NCBI GenBank assembly: GCA_963854835.1
Contig: OY978526.1
Coordinates: 65,944,765-66,008,764, forward strand
Reading direction: 5' to 3'
Source: Megamerina dolium
Lineage: Eukaryota; Arthropoda; Insecta; Diptera; Megamerinidae
Length of the DNA: 64,000 nt
The position numbers and the translations under genes are program-made. Under the pieces are notes generated by a model that saw only the letters and a list, made by a program, of their open reading frames with translations, ran no database searches and was not told the origin of the DNA. The stretch's first letter is position 1, and each line of letters starts with the position of its first letter. Shown piece after piece: positions 47,894 to 59,284 of this stretch.

Positions 47894-48829
47894 GTCTTAT
47901 GGCTTTTGTATGAAATAAATCAGAACAGCTGTTCCGTTACCTACCGATACGTGTTGGCTGCTCCCACTATAAATATGATCAGACAACTCATATTGAGCCA
48001 ACCGACGCGTTCGCTAGCATGACGTTGATTTTATTCAACGCTGAGTTTGTTTAATGGTTAAATTTGAGTGAGAATATTAATGTATGATGAAATCAATGAA
48101 AAATGTATTTATTTGAATTTAAAACTTATCGAAATTTATCATCAATTCGTTTCATCGCTAAACATAATTAAAATATAAATTAAAATTCAAAAAATTTATA
48201 TTTTACGTAAGCTATGTCTTTAATTTTGTATTCTCTGGAAAACGAATAGAAAACGTGTGTGGGTGTAATTGAATATTTCATATTTCATATTTAATTTTTT
48301 ACTGCTTCCAGCCAAATGTTTGCAAACAAACTTTGCAAAACAATCAGCATTTTTCTAAAAATAGTATTTATTCTGAATACGCTAAAATAAATACGCAACG
48401 CAATCACATTTGACGTTATGCCATCGTCATCTTTATTCTTTCCAATAATCTTTTATTTTCGCTATTAATTTCTGAATAATTATAATTTGAAGAAATTTTG
48501 CCATTTTTATGCATTTCCTCCAATGCGTGGGTAAGTGATTATTTTTAGAATTGTGCAAAATCAATTTAATACAATGGGTTGATTGAAATTTTAGCGTTTA
48601 ACATGTGATTATAGGTAATTTATGTCTCCAACGTAATTTGGTTTTTTAAATAATCGAGATTATTTCATATTCATAAATTTAATCGCCATGTCATCAAAAA
48701 TATTATCCGTTAGTTTTCATTAATTGCTTGACATTGCCTTTAGATTTGCTGAGTGTAAAAGCTTCGATTCGGCTGATTCGGAAGATTTTCCAACATTCAA
48801 AAACATTTTCAAGTAATCGGAAATTATTC

Positions 48830-48965
48830 AGGCAATGACAAATTACTATGGAAAAACTTGTAAAGAGTTGTGACAAAGCTCGGAAAAAGTGATGCCACGT
48901 CACACGTGTGCTGCCGTTCGCAACCGACTAATATAAGGACTCTCTAATACTGTCGAAAAATTCAA
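48830..48965 (+). repeat. SINE fragment, 3' half
   Basis: 'GTGACAAAGCTCGGAAAAAG', 'CGCAACCGACTAATATAAGG' and 'CTCTAATACTGTCGAAAAA' match the central and 3' part of the SINE. The head is lost. Confidence 0.6.
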
Positions 48966-49290
48966 TAGCGTCCGTTTGAATTCTCTGCTATCTCCCGTAC
49001 AGTTATATGACGATCCGACTCGCCTATGGTTTTAATTTGATGATCATCAAGCACATCTGATGGACCTGATCGTTGGTCTTCTTTGAGTGAATAATCTTCG
49101 GAACGAAATTTGTCAAAACAATTCGACAGTGTCTTCCTTGTAAGGCTTCCTCACCATGTACATTACGTAACTTTTTAGCAGGATGCGCTGTGTTCTTTAC
49201 CTAACGGAAATGAAAAAGTTAAATATAACGAAAATGCTCGTTTTTGCACTCCATATTAAAACTGACGCCAAACTAATATCTTATCAATAA
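48966..49290 (-). mobile_element. Mariner relic, transposase N-terminal part
   Basis: The minus strand reads MECKNEHFRYI.LFHFR, then AKKLRNVHGEEALQGRHCR, then, after a frame change, DHQIKTIGESDRHITVREIA. This is the DNA-binding domain of a mariner transposase (cecropia-like in style). The catalytic domain is absent. Confidence 0.68.
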
Positions 49291-49373
49291 AAATACGCAC
49301 AATTTGCTTCTAAAGCGAAGTAAGACTGACAGCTAATTGTATAATTCAAAAAAATATATCATGGAGCGAAGCA

Positions 49374-49399
49374 GGTTTCACACATCTATGTGTGAAACC
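49374..49399. repeat. Perfect 12-bp hairpin
   Basis: GGTTTCACACAT, a 2-base loop, then ATGTGTGAAACC. It lies at the junction between the mariner relic and the LINE relic. Confidence 0.7.
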
Positions 49400-49990
49400 C
49401 GCAATTTTTTAGTTGCCAACCCAATACTATATAAAGTCGCATCGATTGGGTCTTACAGTGAACGAAGTCAAGACGAAGTATCTAGTGTCAACAAACAAAG
49501 AGTCCCTGCGTCTTGGACAGCACGTCACTGTTGACAACTACGCCTTTGAAGTAGTAAGGGACTTTGTCTATCTTGGAACCAGCATTAACAGCAGTATTCA
49601 CGTCAGCCTGGAGATATTGCGAAGGATCACTCTTGCAAACAGGGTCTACTTTGGGCTAAGTAAGTAATTGAGAAGTCGAGCCCTCTCTCGAAGAACGAAA
49701 ACTATACTCTACAAGTCTCTCATCATGCCTGTCTTTACATATGGCGATGAAGCCTGGAGAATTTCCACCTCGGATGAGCGAATGCTTGGGATTTTCGAGA
49801 GAAAAGTTCTAGGCAAGATCTTTGGACATAACCTCCGGTGGAAAGACCAAGTACTGCAGAACCTGACGATGCTTGGAATTTCTAACTGGCGCCAGCTGGC
49901 GAAGAACAGAAATGGCTAGCGAAGCATGTTATATTCGGCCTAAATCGATATTCGGTTGTTATGGCCACATAAGTAAGTAAGTAAGTAAGT
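49400..49990 (+). mobile_element. RTE-like LINE, C-terminal reverse transcriptase and 3' end
   Basis: The plus strand reads LGLTVNEVKTKYLVSTNKE, VVRDFVYLGTSINSS, LEILRRITLANRVYFGLSK, a stop where Q is expected, then LRSRALSRRTKTILYKSL, YGDEAWRIS, RWKDQVLQNLTMLGISNWRQ and LAKNRNG, then another in-frame stop where W is expected. This is the region after the RT core of an endonuclease-reverse transcriptase LINE. The 3' UTR and (TAAG)n tail end near 49990. 5' truncated and dead, but otherwise well preserved. Confidence 0.82.
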
Positions 49991-50618
49991 AACGATTTGG
50001 GATATTCTTCTTCTAAAATACAAATATTGGATATTTCGATATTCGAATTTAGAAAAACGCAACGATATGGTAGGTGTTTTATGTGTTATATTCAAATTGT
50101 AAATTAGAGTAATTCAAATTGGAACAAAATAAAACTAGAATTTTACTTAAACTTTATAAATACTTTTATATAAAATATAACACAGTATGTTTTCAAAAAT
50201 ACTGTTTATAAAGCAGTTTCTACGTCTAACAGATAGCACTTGAATGCCCTTAAACGGTCATACGCGTAAATATGTTTGTACAAAGTGTTTTGATAAATTA
50301 GATAGGAAAAAAGAATAATAATAAATAATTGAAATATGTAAAGATGTGAAGCTTGTGTTTACATCACCTAAAGTGCAATATGTGCTATATGCTCGTAATT
50401 ATGCATTCTAAATGACATTGGTATTTGAAAATATGTTTTTCAAAATATATATCCGTACATGCATATATCAATATATACCTAATAATAATACAATTTATTT
50501 GCTTTTGCAAATACATACGACACGTATGAAATATAATAAAAAATATTAGGTATTTGCTGTTCACTATGTCATTCTTAGTAAATTAGAATTTATGTACGAA
50601 TAGTAATAATAAATAAAT

Positions 50619-50985
50619 TTAAAAAAAAATAAATTAAATATGTGGCACATAAAGCCCCAAAGGGCTCATTGGCCGAGCTTCTCTTCCATTACTGTTATGC
50701 GTCTTAAATTTTGGACAATATTAGAAGGGACCTACTTATTTTAGCCGGTTCCAAACGGCAGAACACTTGTGACATCACTTTTTCTGAGCTTTGTCACAGA
50801 GTTCTTTAAGAAGATTTTTCATGGCAAGTTGTTACTGTCGGAAGAATTGCCAATTGCTTGCCGACAGGTGGGTACCGTTCGAAAGAAAAATCTTATCGAT
50901 ATTAAATTTGTTATGCATCAGCCGGGGATTGAACCACGACCTACAGATCAGAAGGCGAACACACTAACCACTGAGCTACGGTTGT
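50619..50985 (-). mobile_element. tRNA-derived SINE, nearly full length
   Basis: Minus orientation; A box TAGCTCAGTGG and B box GGTTCAATCCC on the reverse strand near 50930-50980. The first few bases of the head are missing. It is flanked by ATAATAAATAAAT at 50606-50618 and 50986-50998, a 13-bp duplication, although the region is AT-rich. Confidence 0.85.
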
Positions 50986-51239
50986 ATAATAAATAAATAC
51001 AACGTGAAAAAAACAAATAACAACAGATATAAATAATAAACAAATATAAACAAAAAGTGATTTATCGGATTTTTTTACACACATTATGGCGAGTCAAATT
51101 TTATGCACGACAAAAATAAACTACTTATGATTCAAAGCATATTTAGCCAATCATCTGTGGGTCTAAAATCAATGATAGCTTCATTTTTCCTCATACGCAC
51201 ATTTCCACATTTTATTTCGTTATAGAAATTCGACCCGCC

Positions 51240-51243
<4 letters not shown>

Positions 51244-51334
<91 letters not shown>
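51244..51334. repeat. (TA)n microsatellite
   Basis: About 90 bp of nearly pure AT dinucleotide with one G interruption at about 51319. Confidence 0.95.
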
Positions 51335-51423
51335 TCATATTCAATGAAATTCTAATGATATTGAACGTTATTTCTACAATGAAATAACAAAAATCTCCTT
51401 ACAGTCGGCTAGGGCCGACCAAA

Positions 51424-53332
51424 TTATACCCTGCATATGTAGAGGTATATATAAAAAGTTTGCTCGTATATCCATCCTTTTCTTCCACTACTTTGTATAG
51501 GACCTACATTAAGAAGCAGGCGTACCTCATCAATTTTGTAGGATCAATTTCTGCCTATAATACTAAATTACATAGGTTGCAATGGGTTGACCTAGGCGTA
51601 TTAATTAGTAAGTTATGGGTGTTTTAATGTTTAAGATAAATCCGAGACTTTGTACGGAAGCTATATAAAAAGTGGGCGTGACGTATCTCTTTCTGGTATA
51701 TCTACTTAATTTTTCAATATCAATCCACACCTTAAATTTGGTTATCCTACGCTGAATTGTTCGTAAGTTATAGCGGTTTAAATTTTTCTTAATTTTCCAA
51801 ACTTTGTATGGTAGCCCCATTAAGAAGTGGCTGTGGCATGTTGATTTTTTGTCAGATTATTTCCGACTACGATATTAATCTAAGTGTCAATTATGGTTAT
51901 TTTAGGCAGGAGATTGCCGAAGTTACAGCTGTTTAAATTTAAAAGAATTTCAGTCATTTTGTAGGGGGGCTGCAATGAACAGTGGGCATGGCGCGCCCAT
52001 TTCCTATGAGCCTAGTTGCTCGTACAATACTTATCCATACCTTAAATCTGGTTGTCCTACGCTAAATGGTTTGTAAGTTATGGAGCTTAAAAGTTTTAGT
52101 TTCATTCCCACGACTTTGTATGGGAGACCTATGAAGGAGTGGGCGTGGCACACTGATTTTCTCCCAGATTATTTCCGACTACGATATTAATCTAAGTCTC
52201 AATTATGGTTATTTTAGGCAGGAGATTGCCGAAGTTACAGCTGTTTAAATTTAAAATTTGTATGGGGGCTACGATAAAAAGTGGGCGTGGTGCGCCCATT
52301 TTCTGTGAGCCTAGTTGCTCGTACAATACTTATCCATACCTTAAATCTGGTTGTCCTACGCTAAATGGTTTGTAAGTTATGGAGCTTAAAAGTTTTAGTT
52401 TAATTCCCTTGACTTTGTATGAGAGACTCATGAAGGAGTGGGCGTGGCACACTGATTTTCTGCCAGATTTTTGCCGACTACGATATTAATTTAAGCGTCG
52501 ATTATGGTTATTCTAGACAGAAGATTGCCGAAGTTACAGCTGTTTCAATTTAAAATTTGTATGGGGGCTACGATAAACAGTGGGCGTGGTGCGCCCATTT
52601 TCTGTAAGCTTAGTTGCTCGTACAATACTAATCCATACCTTAAATCTCGTTGTCCTACGCTAAATGGTTTGTAAGTTATGGAGCTTAAAAGTTTTAGTTT
52701 AATTCCCTTGACTTTGTATGGGTGACTCATGAAGGAGTGGGCGTGGCACACTGATTTTCTGCTAGATTTTTGCCGACTACGATATTAATTTAAGTGTCAA
52801 TTATGGTTATTCTGGACAGAAGATTGTAGAAGTTACAGCTGTTTCAATTAAAAAGAAGTACAGACACTTTGTATGACAGCTACGCTAAAAAGTAGGCGTG
52901 GCTCAACCACGGTGAGGATATATAGTGGTATAATGTAAGTCTATGTGCCACATATTGTTGTCCCAAGTGGTATATTATGTGAGTTATAGCAAGTTAAAGA
53001 TTTTGAAAATTTCGAGGTTAGTCGCTTTGAATGCTTGGTGTGGGCGTGGTTATTGACCGATCATGCCCAATATCAATCCCCTCCGTACTCTTGGATCATA
53101 GATTACTTATGCCAAATTTCATCGAAATAGCTCAATATTTACTCAAGTTATCGTGCGAACCAGCCAGGTGACAGACAGACGGACGGACGGACGGACATCG
53201 TTAAATCGAAAATTTAATCGACGCTGATCACGAATATATATCTATGTCTATATCTCCGGAGATTCCTTCAAGTGGACACAAACATCTGACCGAAATGAAT
53301 ATTCCATGCATATTGCATTATGCAGGGTATAA
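51424..53332. mobile_element. Non-coding element of ~150-bp alternating tandem units with inverted ends
   Basis: Left end TTATACCCTGCATA (51424-51437) is exactly inverted at 53319-53332. A palindrome GTCGGCtagGGCCGAC lies just outside the left end. Inside, 'GTGGGCGTGG'-type boxes occur at about 51677, 51830, 51981, 52138, 52282, 52438, 52578, 52735, 52888 and 53041, about 150 bp apart. Two half-unit types alternate (box followed by 'CACACTGATTTT' or by 'TGCGCCCATTT'), so 'CAATTATGGTTAT' recurs every ~300 bp (51888, 52200, 52499, 52798). A (GACG)n run lies at 53171-53195. No ORF of note. Confidence 0.75.
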
Positions 53333-53872
53333 AAATGGATACCTACTAGTTGATTACCACAACTGATGGTAAAAAAAACATAATAACAAATGAAATAAAT
53401 ATTTAGAAGGGTCGATAAAAATCAAAAAGCCCTTTGTGGCATATGCTTAAGCATTTTTTACTACTATTAATTCGTTTGCGAGTGAGTTTATGCTACGTAC
53501 GGTATACGTTAAATGTGATCAGCCTGCATTTTACTTGGAACAACAAGTGCATAATTACAAAATAATATGCTTTACTTTATCGTAACATATCAGCGGTGAT
53601 ATAATACACAAGTAATTGATATACATTATGTATGTTTATTATTCCAACTATTCTCTAGTACCTACCTACTATGCAAAAGTGTCTAAATACGTTTGACGTA
53701 AATTCACGTTAATTATGTTTAGAAATGTGTAGATAATATTTAAAATTTTTTTCACAAGCTTATTTTTAACGACTTTGATAAAAGAAGTACGCAATTTGGT
53801 TTGTATTAGTTGTGATGTTTGTACTAGCATTGCTGCTTGAAAGCTTATCGTAATTTTTAAATTCATAATTGA
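53333..53872. other. Intergenic DNA, nothing recognised
   Basis: AT-rich, no gene or element seen. Confidence 0.4.
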
Positions 53873-53874
53873 TC

Positions 53875-54178
53875 AGTGGTTAGTGTCTTGGCCTTCTGAT
53901 CTGTAGGTTGTGGGTTCAATCCGCGGCTGAAGCATAACAAATTTAATATCGAAAAGATTTTTCTTTCGAACGGTACCCATCTGTTGGCAAGCAATTGGCA
54001 ATTCTTCCGGCAGTAACAATTCGCCAGCGATAAAGCTCAGAAAAAGTGATGTCGCAAAAAGTTATGCCATTCGGAAACGGCTAAAATAAGCAGGTCCCTT
54101 CTAATACTTCCCAAAATTTAATGGAAGAGAAGCTCGACCAAGTGGCGCTTTGGGGCTTTAAGTGCCTCATATTTATTT
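53875..54178 (+). mobile_element. tRNA-derived SINE, 5'-truncated
   Basis: Starts inside the A box (CAGTGGTTAGTG) and has B box GGGTTCAATCC and the family body and 3' end ('GGGGCTTTAAGTGCCTCATA'). A short duplication ATKATCA-like (TGATCA) lies on both sides. More diverged than the copy at 43027. Confidence 0.78.
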
Positions 54179-54589
54179 TAAATGATCATAATAAGAAATG
54201 TTTCAGTTTTAAATGGATGAGAAGCTCGCTCAATGTTTATCTTAGAGCGGCAGCTATTTTTTTCCTAAATTAATTTATATATTGCATTTAAATAATCGTA
54301 TATAACAACACTCAAGTGTTTGGTTCCCAGATCAGTGAATGATTATGAGGGTTTAAAAGGTTTAATGTTTTGTCTAAAATAAATAGCGAAAAAAACAGTT
54401 TCGATCGATAATCTTTTTTTAGGAAATATTAAAACGAGTCCCTTAAAAAAGACATTACAAAGGTAAACAATAATAATACTAAACTTTTACTAATAGCAGA
54501 CCCATGCGAAAAAAGTATTGTCCAGCATTTTCGAGTCACGGATTAGTTTGTTTCAGTCAAATAATTTAAATGAAAGTTGAAACACATAA

Positions 54590-55510
54590 AATATCCAGAA
54601 GGGTAAAATATATGACCGACTTCTATTAATTTCTTGTCTACATTTTTTTTGAACATTATTACGTCAGAGCCTATCTCTACTCCTTAGAGAGGCTCCCAAA
54701 CAAAATTTATATATTTTTTTAAGTTCTCTCCTTAGAAGGGTAAAATATATATATCCGGCACCCATTAATTTTTGAGGTAATATTTTTGCTATATACAATG
54801 GACAAATTCGACGGGTCTTCGGCAAGCGAAAGCTCTCATCAGCTTTAATGCAGCTTTTGACAGAATTAGTCTTAGTAGAACAAACCTACGCTATCTCTCA
54901 GGACATAACTGGTTAAAATACCACCTTCACAAAATGGGGCTATCCTCTGACACGGAGTGTAGACTCTGTCTGGAGGAGGATGAAACATCAATCCATATTC
55001 TTTGCAATTGTCCGGCCCTGGCCAGACTACGCCTCAAACACTTTCAGCTGAGTTTCCCAACACCAGCTTCAATCATCAAAAGTTCGACAAAACCAATTCT
55101 ATCTATCATTAAAAGGGTAGAGGAGATTCTAGTGTCGTAAACGGGCTTGGGTACAAAAGATCTCGTTTGGTCGCAGTGCCCGTAACACTTGTGGTTGGCC
55201 CCCAGAGGTGTCAGCTATAGCGCTCATATCCTCTAACAGACATTGGTCTGGTTTCGCGTGGTCCACTTGATGAACAAGGATTATATCGTTGTTCCAACGT
55301 CATGCTCTCTTTTGATTGATTGATCATTACTCCTTAGGCTGCCCTATGAAAGCACCTGAAAATCGACAAATAAACGCAGAATTAGCCAGAAATCGCCTTT
55401 AGCTTAGAGTGGTGAAATGTATGACCAACCTAAATTAATTATTTTGCCCCAAAATTTTATTCAACTTATACTTATCTCCTATCCAATTTTTACAATTATC
55501 TTATTTCAAT
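54590..55510. repeat. Dispersed modular repeat, split by a LINE insertion
   Basis: 'GGGTAAAATATATGACCGAC' and 'TTAGAGAGGCTCCCAAACAA' occur to the left. 'AAAATCGACAAATAAACGC', 'CTTAGAGTGGTGAAATGTA' and 'ATGACCAACCTAAATTAATT' occur to the right of 55325. These are parts of the 24531-25203 type family, interrupted by the LINE at 54800-55325. Confidence 0.5.
54800..55325 (+). mobile_element. Non-LTR retrotransposon C-terminus with (TTGA)n tail
   Basis: The plus strand reads RISLSRTNLRYLSGHNWLKY, HLHKMGLSSDTECRLC, EEDETSIHILCNCPALARLR and ends SIIKRVEEILVS before TAA (55138-55140). The CRLC..H...C.C pattern is the Cys-rich C-terminus of I/R1/LOA-type LINE ORF2 proteins. About 170 bp of 3' UTR ends in TTGATTGATTGA. 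5' truncated. Confidence 0.75.
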
Positions 55511-56890
55511 TTAGTAGGGAAGAGAGTAATTGACTTCTGTTATGATGTTTTCATTTTTACCAAAAAATTAGCCCTTTTTACTGCTCCCTTCTTTTTTCGG
55601 GTTCGATTCTAAAAATAAAATCCAAACTGGTGAGAAAATTCGGTGTTTGTTTCTGTAATTTGTTAGAGTTTCTTCTCTCGGATAGGTCAGCACATTTATC
55701 CGATCTGATGGCCAATATAATAATATGGTCATGAAGTCATGACGTGATTTAAAAAAGGAAGCAAATTTGTCGTTAGAATGGAAGAGCTTTCAAAAGAGAA
55801 TGCAATTTAAAACTGGAAGTATGAAACTGCATAATAAAACCAGCATCTTGAACTTGACATTGGCAGTTTCAACGTATGGTGGTTCTTATAATCTATGTAT
55901 ATAATTAGTATATAGCAAAGAATTATATAATTTCAAGCAATCAAACATCACGGTCGTACATCGTCGCATGCCGCATAGTATCTGCATACATACAGTGAAG
56001 GTCAAGAGCGCACTAGCGCATAAATATATACTAAATATTTCTGTGTACCTACAACATATGTATGTTTATCGATTAAGATTTGCAATTTTTATTTTGTTTG
56101 TTTGTTTTATTTTGGATAAGGAACACTTTTAAAATTCATTTCATATGATTTCTTTAATAATTTATATATTATAACATTGGTATTATAATGATATCATATT
56201 AAAATACAATAAAATAAAAATACAATTTCAAAAAAACCAAATCAAAATCGAATTAAATAAATGTTCAAATAATTGCTTTAGATTGTATGAATGTATAAAT
56301 TTATGGAGGGGGAAAATATTAAGTTTTATTATACAAAGGTCATTGCAAATCCATTGACTACAATGACAAATTATAACTATACATTCGATTTAAATATTTT
56401 GCAATGTTGCTCGTTTATGAATTGGAAATTCATTCAAGTGAAACCAAATAATATGTACCTGTGTCTATAATATACGATATTAGAGAAAACTTAATAAAAA
56501 ATATGTTTTTAATTAATGCTGTTGTACAGTGAAATGTATGTATATAGGAGGAAGTACGTTCGTATTAGAAAAATTGATACTTAGATAGTTCGTACTTCGA
56601 ACTTATAATCAGCTGATCCAGTGTTCACATTGAGTACAACTGCTAAAACAGATGAATGCAATATGTCTACTTGCCGCATCTACTCTAACAATTTCAAAAA
56701 ATATTAATAGCATAATGCTAATGAAATGAAATAGATTAGCTTCATTTCTACCATTTCTACTACCATTTTTGCGCTGTTAACGTGAATTTATTCTGCACAC
56801 TAGTGTAAGACTAGTAGAAATAAAGTTTGCGAAATTTTCACTGAATAGTCAATATTTTGAGTAATCTATAGAATTAAGAGTATATTGGTT
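55511..56890. other. Intergenic DNA, nothing recognised
   Basis: AT-rich, no coding or RNA signal seen. Confidence 0.4.
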
Positions 56891-56894
56891 TACG

Positions 56895-57720
56895 TTAAAA
56901 TTAATTCGTTGATTAATAAAAAAAATAAAAAAACAATGTCCTTGAGGATGATAATGATGATCAACTTTTGACGTTTATTTTGTTCTATAACCTACACCAG
57001 ATGACACTGAAGCACAATTTGATTTGTTTTCCATTTGCTATTTTAATTTTTTTTGTGGTACAAGTAATTAAAAAATTTTATTTCTAATTCAAATTAATCA
57101 ATTATTGAATTAATCAACATTTAGAATAATCAAAATACATACAAAGTGGTAAATTAATCTGTATTTTGGTTAATATAAAATATTTTCACTTTGTTTTTTA
57201 GTTATTTCATTTCATTTTAATTCCAAAACAAACAAACTTATTAATCAAAATTCTGATTTGGATTAATACAAATTTTTTAATATAGAATATACAAATTATA
57301 CGATTGATCTGAATATTTTTTAATCAATAATAAGATGTTCTCTTTTAGTTTTTCTTTGTTTTTGAAATTTGTCTTTTGAAATATAAATATTTTAGAGAAC
57401 CAACACTTGCAATTAATCTTTTAATCAAATAATTGGATTAAACAAGATAATAAATAATCAATACATAATTAAAATTAGAAATTATAAATTTACAAATTTA
57501 CACTTTTAGAAAAACTTAATGTGAAAAATATTTTTCATTAATCAAAATACTGATTAATCAATTATTGAATTAATTAAGGCTCAATTAATATGATTTATCA
57601 AAAAATGTTTAGATTTAGATGTTCTTTGATTTTCTTTTTTTTTAATAAAAATATTTCAATCAATCAAAAGCTTGATTAATTTAATAATTGATGAATCAAT
57701 CATTAAACAATTTCTTAAAG
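56895..57720. other. AT-rich tract enriched for TAATC/GATTA
   Basis: About 16 TAATC or GATTA pentamers in ~825 bp, often as TTAATCAA, in DNA otherwise without structure. Roughly four times my rough expectation for this composition. TAATC is the core bound by K50 homeodomains (Bicoid, Otd, Pitx), but simple repeat decay is equally possible. Confidence 0.35.
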
Positions 57721-59284
57721 CAAACAACACCATAAAACTATATTTCAATTATAAAAAAAATGGATAATAAAGTTATATCTTATCCAAGACTAATATTATT
57801 TTGTTTCATTTGATTCGAGTAGTCTTAAAAACGACCCTTTAGATAAATACACATGTGTGTACACGCAATATAAGTGTTTCTATTATCAACAGAAACCACT
57901 AAAAATAAAGCAAACATGGTTTGTATTGTTAGTATTGAAAAACACATTTAACCCATTAAACAAGTTGGCAAATAAAAACTTGATCTAAAATTTTCGAGGG
58001 CCGTCGCAGAGTGAGTAACAGTGTACGTGAGCATTGTAGACCCAGTAGAAAATTGGATCTTTAGAATACTAATATTAATATATTAATATCGAAGATTTTC
58101 GAATGATTTTGCCTAACTCCGAACAACTTTGGAGTGTTCCAAAAATACTTTTTTGTGGTCTTTTTGTAACTTGGTATACAAAATAATAATTTCTTTTTAT
58201 AAATTGTTTATTTTTACGTTAACTGCAATTTAGGATAAATAATTTTTAGAGAATTACCGATTTTCTGCTGGGATACAACAAATAATTATCATTAAATTAA
58301 CACCCGGCAAATTATAAACGAAAGTATGATATTATTTAAATTATCACACGTGTTGGTACATACAACTAAATATATATTGTACTATATACGATATTTACAT
58401 ATTCCAAAATTCGACTATCAACTGAACTTGTTAAATACTTGCTTAGTTTAGTAATAAAATAAATTAGTTATTTATTATGTGTGTCAATTAAAAAGGAATG
58501 GCGAACGACTTGAATTGAAAAAATATATATATATTTTGTATACATATATGTATACTCACTACAAACCAACTAACACATATACCAACATTTTAATGCCAAA
58601 TGACAATGTCGCCATATATAGTACTCGTATGTACGTATGTATTTATCGGGTGAATATACTTTTTATTGAAAATCATCGTCGTTCAATCAATGAAGTATCT
58701 AAAGATAGAGGCACTTTATTAGAAAAATGTGTGCAGCATTATGCTATATGTATGTAGTCGTCAAAGACAAGTATTCGTACGAGAAGATAAGCAACGTCAT
58801 TGTGATTAATAACATACATACTACGTCCACGCTACCGTAACTTATGACATATTCTTAATTTATTTTGATTAAAAAAATTCATATAAATTAAGTGATGTTT
58901 CATAAATCAAACTTTGAAATCAATAACAATTCAGTGTCAGCGCTAAATTTATCGATAGGTAATCGAAAAATTGAAAATAAGAAAAATTGAAATTAAAATA
59001 TTGGGCAAAAAGTGAAAATTTGAGCGGCTTGTACTTGTACTTTGCAGTAAAGAAGTACAAATGCAGTTGCAGAAAATTCTATGTACTTCGCCTGAAATAA
59101 AACCTTTCTAGATACAATAATTTTTTGAAAACCAATGCCTTGTGGCGATTCATTTTGTTGTGAAACATTTAAGAATTTACAAAAATATTGCCTCTTCACT
59201 CTTCTTCCTTCAAATACAAATGAACCAAAAATTAATACCACCATTTCTGTCAAATTCATAATTCTATGAAAATATTGTATCGTC
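57721..59284. other. Intergenic DNA, nothing recognised
   Basis: AT-rich; the ORFs at 58479-58757 and 58993-59313 resemble no protein I know. Confidence 0.4.

Noticed and set aside
51605..52751. Minus-strand ORFs of 68-71 aa
   Set aside because: They fall in the tandem-unit element; similar short frames arise from the repeated units.
51424..53332. CRISPR-like or classical satellite array
   Set aside because: Units are ~150 bp, diverged and enclosed by inverted ends in a eukaryotic genome; a transposon-type structure fits better.
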